DNA of 64,000 nt, taken from the NCBI GenBank assembly GCA_963763135.1, contig CAVXNJ010000002.1, positions 434,001 to 498,000 on the forward strand, in the 5' to 3' direction. Shown piece by piece: positions 61,045 to 64,000 of the stretch. Both the position numbers and the translations under genes were made by a program. How positions within the stretch are numbered: the first letter of the stretch is position 1; every line of letters begins with the position of its first letter. Under the pieces are notes generated by a model. That model was not told where the DNA came from. It did no database searches and saw only the letters and a list, made by a program, of their open reading frames with translations. Source of the DNA: JANMZO01 sp963763135. Lineage in GTDB: Bacteria > Actinomycetota > Acidimicrobiia > Acidimicrobiales > JANYDT01.

Positions 61045-63123
61045 GTGACATTTTCGGCAACTCGACGGAAATGCACGCGTCTCCCCGGTAGCGAATTTGG
61101 TCGTCCAATTCCGCGGCGGTCGACCCGGATTGCCAGCGTCGTGGTTGGGGTGTCACTGCTGGTTCCCCCACTCGCGGGGCTCGTTCTCACGCCGTCTGCT
61201 CCGGCCGCCGAAGGTGTTCGGTTTGTGTCCGCATCGGCCAAGAATGGCCTGACACCGATCCTCATCGATCAACTTGTGGCGATCGCGGAAACGACGGGAG
61301 CGAAAGCGACCGTACTTCAGCAGGGGACTCTTGATCTGATTTCCACCCACCGAGGTCCGCGCACCGTCGTGCTGCCGCCCGAGGGTTTTGCCTACCCCCT
61401 TGCCACCCGAGCGATAGACGACCGGGCCGCGTCAACCTTCGCGGGTCCCGATGCAGCCGCGGCCCTGTCGAAAGGACTCGGCGTGGTCGGTCGCACCTCG
61501 GCCACGCTACGCCGGGTTCGGGTCGGGGATACGCTGATCGTTCGTCGCTGGAGGTCACGAGACGCAGCTCCCGTTCGGGGCCCCGGGTCGACTGATTCGC
61601 TCCCGGCGTCGTCCACCCCATCGTTGATCCCATCATCGATCCCGTCGCCCAGTACGACCGGCCCTACGACGAGCAGACCGTCGACTACGACGCTGGCTCC
61701 GTCGACTACGACGAGCAGACCGTCGACCACGACGCTGGCTCCGTCGACGACGGCTCTCACGGCGACCAACGCGTTGGGATCGACGATCAAGCTGTCGACA
61801 CCTTCGGGCCCGGCGCTGTCAACCGCAGCAGCCTCGACCTCGACCTCGACCACCACGTCGACCTCGACCACACGACGACCTCGACCACCACTCGACCTCG
61901 ACCTCGACCACGCGACCTCGACTCGACCACCTCGACGACCGACCTCGGCCACCACGACGACCACCTCGACTGTCCCGACGACCAACCCGCCGCCACCCGT
62001 CCCAAGTGTTTCGCCCGGTGAACTGGGTTCGGCCGACGACCTGCAATCAGTTGTCGTCGGGGCAATCGTGCCCGACGGCAAGATGTTGGGGTCGGAGCTT
62101 CTCGTTTCGAAGCCGTTGGCGTCGGAGGTGGGGCTCGATCGGCCGGACCGGGTTCTTCTGTGGGATCTGAAGAACGCCGACAACGCGGTCCGGCGGGCGA
62201 ACGGAATCGTTGGCGAACGGTTCGTCGACCGGTCATGGGAACCCGACGTGCTGGACTCCGTTTTGAGTCAGGCGGCGCTGAAGAAACTGGTCGGTGAGTT
62301 TGCGGTGGCCCGTGACAGCTCGGGAATCACGATCGAGCCGGGCTGGATCGATCAGAACATCCGACGGATCACGCTTCCGATCATCGGTGAGGTGAGCTGT
62401 CATCGGTCGCTTGTCGGACCGTTGCGTGCGGCGTTCCGGGAAATCGAAGGAGCCGGGTTGGCGCCGCTGATTGATGTCACCGACACCGAGCGATACGGCG
62501 GGTGCCTCAGCGTTCGGGAAATCCGGTCGGTGAGCGGCTCGCAGGGGCGAAACCTCTCCCGCCACAGTTGGGCGGTCGCGATCGACATCAACCCGTCATC
62601 GAATCCCTACGGTGGCCCGATAACGATGGACCCGCGGATCGTCGACGTGTTCCGCCGGAACGGTTTCGCCTGGGGCGGCAGCTTCCCGATCACCGACGGC
62701 ATGCACTTCGAGTTCATCGGCACCCCCCGTATCGAGGGCCCACCGCTTCCGAGTGCGCCTCCGACCACCAGCACCACGACGACCTCGACGTCCACCTCGA
62801 CATCCACTTCCACCACGACATCCACATCCACAACAACGACCACGACGTCGACCACCTCCATCCCGCCGTCGACCAGTACACCTGCGGCATCGCCCCCGAG
62901 CCAGGCCCCGACGACGGCGACGACCGCGACGACGTCGATGACCACAGCTCCCACGACCGCCTCGCACTCGACGCAAACGGCCGCTCCGACGACGATTACG
63001 CCCTCGTCGGCCAACGCGAACTCGACGGCCGTCGCGCCGCCGACAAGTGGGCCCAACGCCGCTGCCCCGGCCCCTGCCGTGACACCACCGCCGGTCCCGA
63101 CCACGGGTGCCCCGGCGTCGTGA
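61045..63123 (+). CDS. M15-family (VanY/D-Ala-D-Ala carboxypeptidase-like) peptidase with Ser/Thr-rich linkers
   Basis: A 692-residue exported protein. N-terminal hydrophobic signal (residues ~27-50), a ~110-residue domain, a long Thr/Ser/Pro linker, then the peptidase: S-R-H-S-W-A-V-A-I-D-I-N and D-G-M-H-F-E-F supply the zinc ligands, His/Asp and His. A second Thr/Ser/Pro tail of ~120 residues follows. It should trim peptidoglycan stem peptides. The GTG at 61045 has no ribosome site, so the transcript may be leaderless. In the first linker the repeat slips through other frames (R-P-R-P-P-L-D-L-D-L-D) and returns to Thr/Ser. Confidence 0.85.
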   Translation: MTFSATRRKCTRLPGSEFGRPIPRRSTRIASVVVGVSLLVPPLAGLVLTPSAPAAEGVRFVSASAKNGLTPILIDQLVAIAETTGAKATVLQQGTLDLISTHRGPRTVVLPPEGFAYPLATRAIDDRAASTFAGPDAAAALSKGLGVVGRTSATLRRVRVGDTLIVRRWRSRDAAPVRGPGSTDSLPASSTPSLIPSSIPSPSTTGPTTSRPSTTTLAPSTTTSRPSTTTLAPSTTALTATNALGSTIKLSTPSGPALSTAAASTSTSTTTSTSTTRRPRPPLDLDLDHATSTRPPRRPTSATTTTTSTVPTTNPPPPVPSVSPGELGSADDLQSVVVGAIVPDGKMLGSELLVSKPLASEVGLDRPDRVLLWDLKNADNAVRRANGIVGERFVDRSWEPDVLDSVLSQAALKKLVGEFAVARDSSGITIEPGWIDQNIRRITLPIIGEVSCHRSLVGPLRAAFREIEGAGLAPLIDVTDTERYGGCLSVREIRSVSGSQGRNLSRHSWAVAIDINPSSNPYGGPITMDPRIVDVFRRNGFAWGGSFPITDGMHFEFIGTPRIEGPPLPSAPPTTSTTTTSTSTSTSTSTTTSTSTTTTTTSTTSIPPSTSTPAASPPSQAPTTATTATTSMTTAPTTASHSTQTAAPTTITPSSANANSTAVAPPTSGPNAAAPAPAVTPPPVPTTGAPAS
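61660..61980 (+). repeat. Hexanucleotide-type repeats in the M15 peptidase linker
   Basis: Repeats of GTCGACTACGAC-like and CTCGACCTCGAC-like units encode Thr/Ser/Pro. Around 61880-61930 the same DNA repeat is read in two other frames before the original frame returns, as expected after two compensating slippage events. Confidence 0.7.
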
Positions 63124-63215
63124 GCACGATCGGAGCGCGTAGTGGCGAATCGACGTGCCAATGCGCTACCGCCGGCACCGTCGGTGACTCATTCTGAGTA
63201 GACAGGCGACTCTGG

Positions 63216-64000
63216 ATGAGTCAAGCTCAGTGGGTGAGCAGAGCGTTAAACACCGACCGCTACGAGCTGACCATGGCCGATGCGGCCCTGAGTTCGGGCA
63301 TCGCAGACCGGCCATCCGTTTTTGAGGTGTTCACCCGGCGTCTTCCACCGGGTCGACGCTACGGGGTGGTGGCGGGAACGGCTCGGGTCGTTGATGCCAT
63401 CCGCGGGTTTCGGTTCGGCCCCGATCATCTTGACTATCTCCGGGGCCTGGGGCTTTCTCCGGCGCTTCTGGCTTGGCTTCAGGGTTACGCGTTCTCGGGC
63501 GACGTATGGGGTTTTCCCGAAGGTGAGATCTACTTTCCCGGGGCGCCCATCCTCACGGTCGAGGCCCCGTTCGTTGAAGCGGTGCTGCTGGAGACGGTTG
63601 TGCTGTCGATCCTCAACTACGACTGCGCGGTTGCCGCGGCGGGAAGCCGAATGGTTAGTGCCGCCAGCGGACGCCGGACGATCGAAATGGGTTCGCGTCG
63701 CACCGACCCCGATGCGGCGGTGGCGGCCGCCAGGGCCGCCGCGATCGCCGGGCTCGACACCACCTCGAATCTGCAGGCCGGAGCCCAATACGGCCTCGCC
63801 ACGGCCGGTACGGCGGCCCACGCTTTCACGCTTGCGCACCTCGACGAAGAAACCGCATTTCGCGCTCAGATTGCGGCCCAGGGGGTTGGAACGACGCTGC
63901 TGGTCGACACGTACGACATTCCGAACGGCCTCCGCTCGGCCGTTCGCGTCGCTCGGGAATTCGGAGCCAAAGGCCCCGGAGGGGTCAGGATTGACTCCGG
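63216..64000 (+). CDS. pncB: Nicotinate phosphoribosyltransferase, 3' end cut by the window edge
   Basis: The frame opens at ATG 63216 (GTG 63234 is an alternative) and is still open at the last base, giving ~261 residues. It starts with A-L-N-T-D-R-Y-E-L-T-M, the family's usual beginning, then E-M-G-S-R-R-T-D-P, G-T-A-A-H-A-F and D-T-Y-D-I. The enzyme makes nicotinate mononucleotide for NAD salvage. Full proteins have ~430 residues. Confidence 0.93.
   Translation, partial: MSQAQWVSRALNTDRYELTMADAALSSGIADRPSVFEVFTRRLPPGRRYGVVAGTARVVDAIRGFRFGPDHLDYLRGLGLSPALLAWLQGYAFSGDVWGFPEGEIYFPGAPILTVEAPFVEAVLLETVVLSILNYDCAVAAAGSRMVSAASGRRTIEMGSRRTDPDAAVAAARAAAIAGLDTTSNLQAGAQYGLATAGTAAHAFTLAHLDEETAFRAQIAAQGVGTTLLVDTYDIPNGLRSAVRVAREFGAKGPGGVRIDS

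Overview
The window is a chromosomal stretch of a high-GC actinobacterium. The gene content fits a member of the Acidimicrobiia or a relative: coenzyme F420 genes (cofD, cofE), a B12-dependent class II ribonucleotide reductase (nrdJ) behind nrdR, methylmalonyl-CoA mutase with its GTPase, a succinylase-branch diaminopimelate pathway, and actinobacterial-type SOS boxes. Several neighbourhoods resemble mycobacterial gene order: dapF-hflX, lexA-LysM protein-nrdR, LCP protein-rmlD-rhamnosyltransferase-nucleotidyltransferase-cofE-cofD, and lpdA beside an M20 amidohydrolase. The taxon is an inference from gene content only.

Layout. 1-5.1 kb: a cut SRPBCC-DinB protein, the remnant of a cation-diffusion-facilitator gene, a drug-exporter/TetR pair with two operators, a second exporter, and a REP-like palindrome cluster. 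5.1-8.7 kb: dapF, hflX, a hydrolase-Rieske fusion with a frame break, and an SMR-like protein. 8.9-12.8 kb: an RCC1 lipoprotein, a caspase-like protease with an unknown partner gene, and an alpha/beta hydrolase. 12.9-19.9 kb: oxidoreductases, an RpiR regulator, a phosphohistidine-domain enzyme without its ATP-grasp half, a methyltransferase, and an ArsR/SRPBCC pair. 20-31.5 kb: propionate and acyl-CoA metabolism (meaB, mutB, acyl-CoA dehydrogenase, biotin-dependent carboxylase), a quinone reductase, peptidases and a cytochrome b-like protein. 31.5-38.2 kb: a cell-wall rhamnose/linker cluster. 38.2-39.9 kb: F420 biosynthesis. 40-44.6 kb: Tad-type pilus minor proteins, one of them a 1280-residue mosaic with VHL-beta-like repeats. 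44.7-51.5 kb: a MurA paralogue, an LCP protein and glycosyltransferases. 51.6-53.8 kb: dapC-dapE. 54-59.3 kb: the SOS and ribonucleotide reductase block. 59.4-64 kb: a nucleotide-sugar dehydrogenase of unusual codon use, an M15 peptidase and the start of pncB.

How it fits together. DapC, DapE and DapF supply meso-diaminopimelate for peptidoglycan. RmlA, RmlD, the rhamnosyltransferase and the two LCP proteins build and attach wall polymers. The carboxylase, mutase and MeaB channel propionyl-CoA to succinyl-CoA using B12, which NrdJ also needs. LexA, a LysM membrane protein, NrdR and NrdJ link DNA damage, division and dNTP supply.

The most unusual signal is not a gene. A degenerate 12-bp palindrome, TANGYRYRCNTA, mostly alternating pyrimidine/purine, occurs ten times exactly and at least fourteen more times with one mismatch. 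Nearly all copies lie inside genes, where they force rare codons such as ATA and TTA without spoiling the protein. It behaves like a highly iterated palindrome of the HIP1 or uptake-sequence kind. Five conserved genes also carry single-base frame breaks, so either gene decay or residual indel errors in this assembly should be kept in mind.
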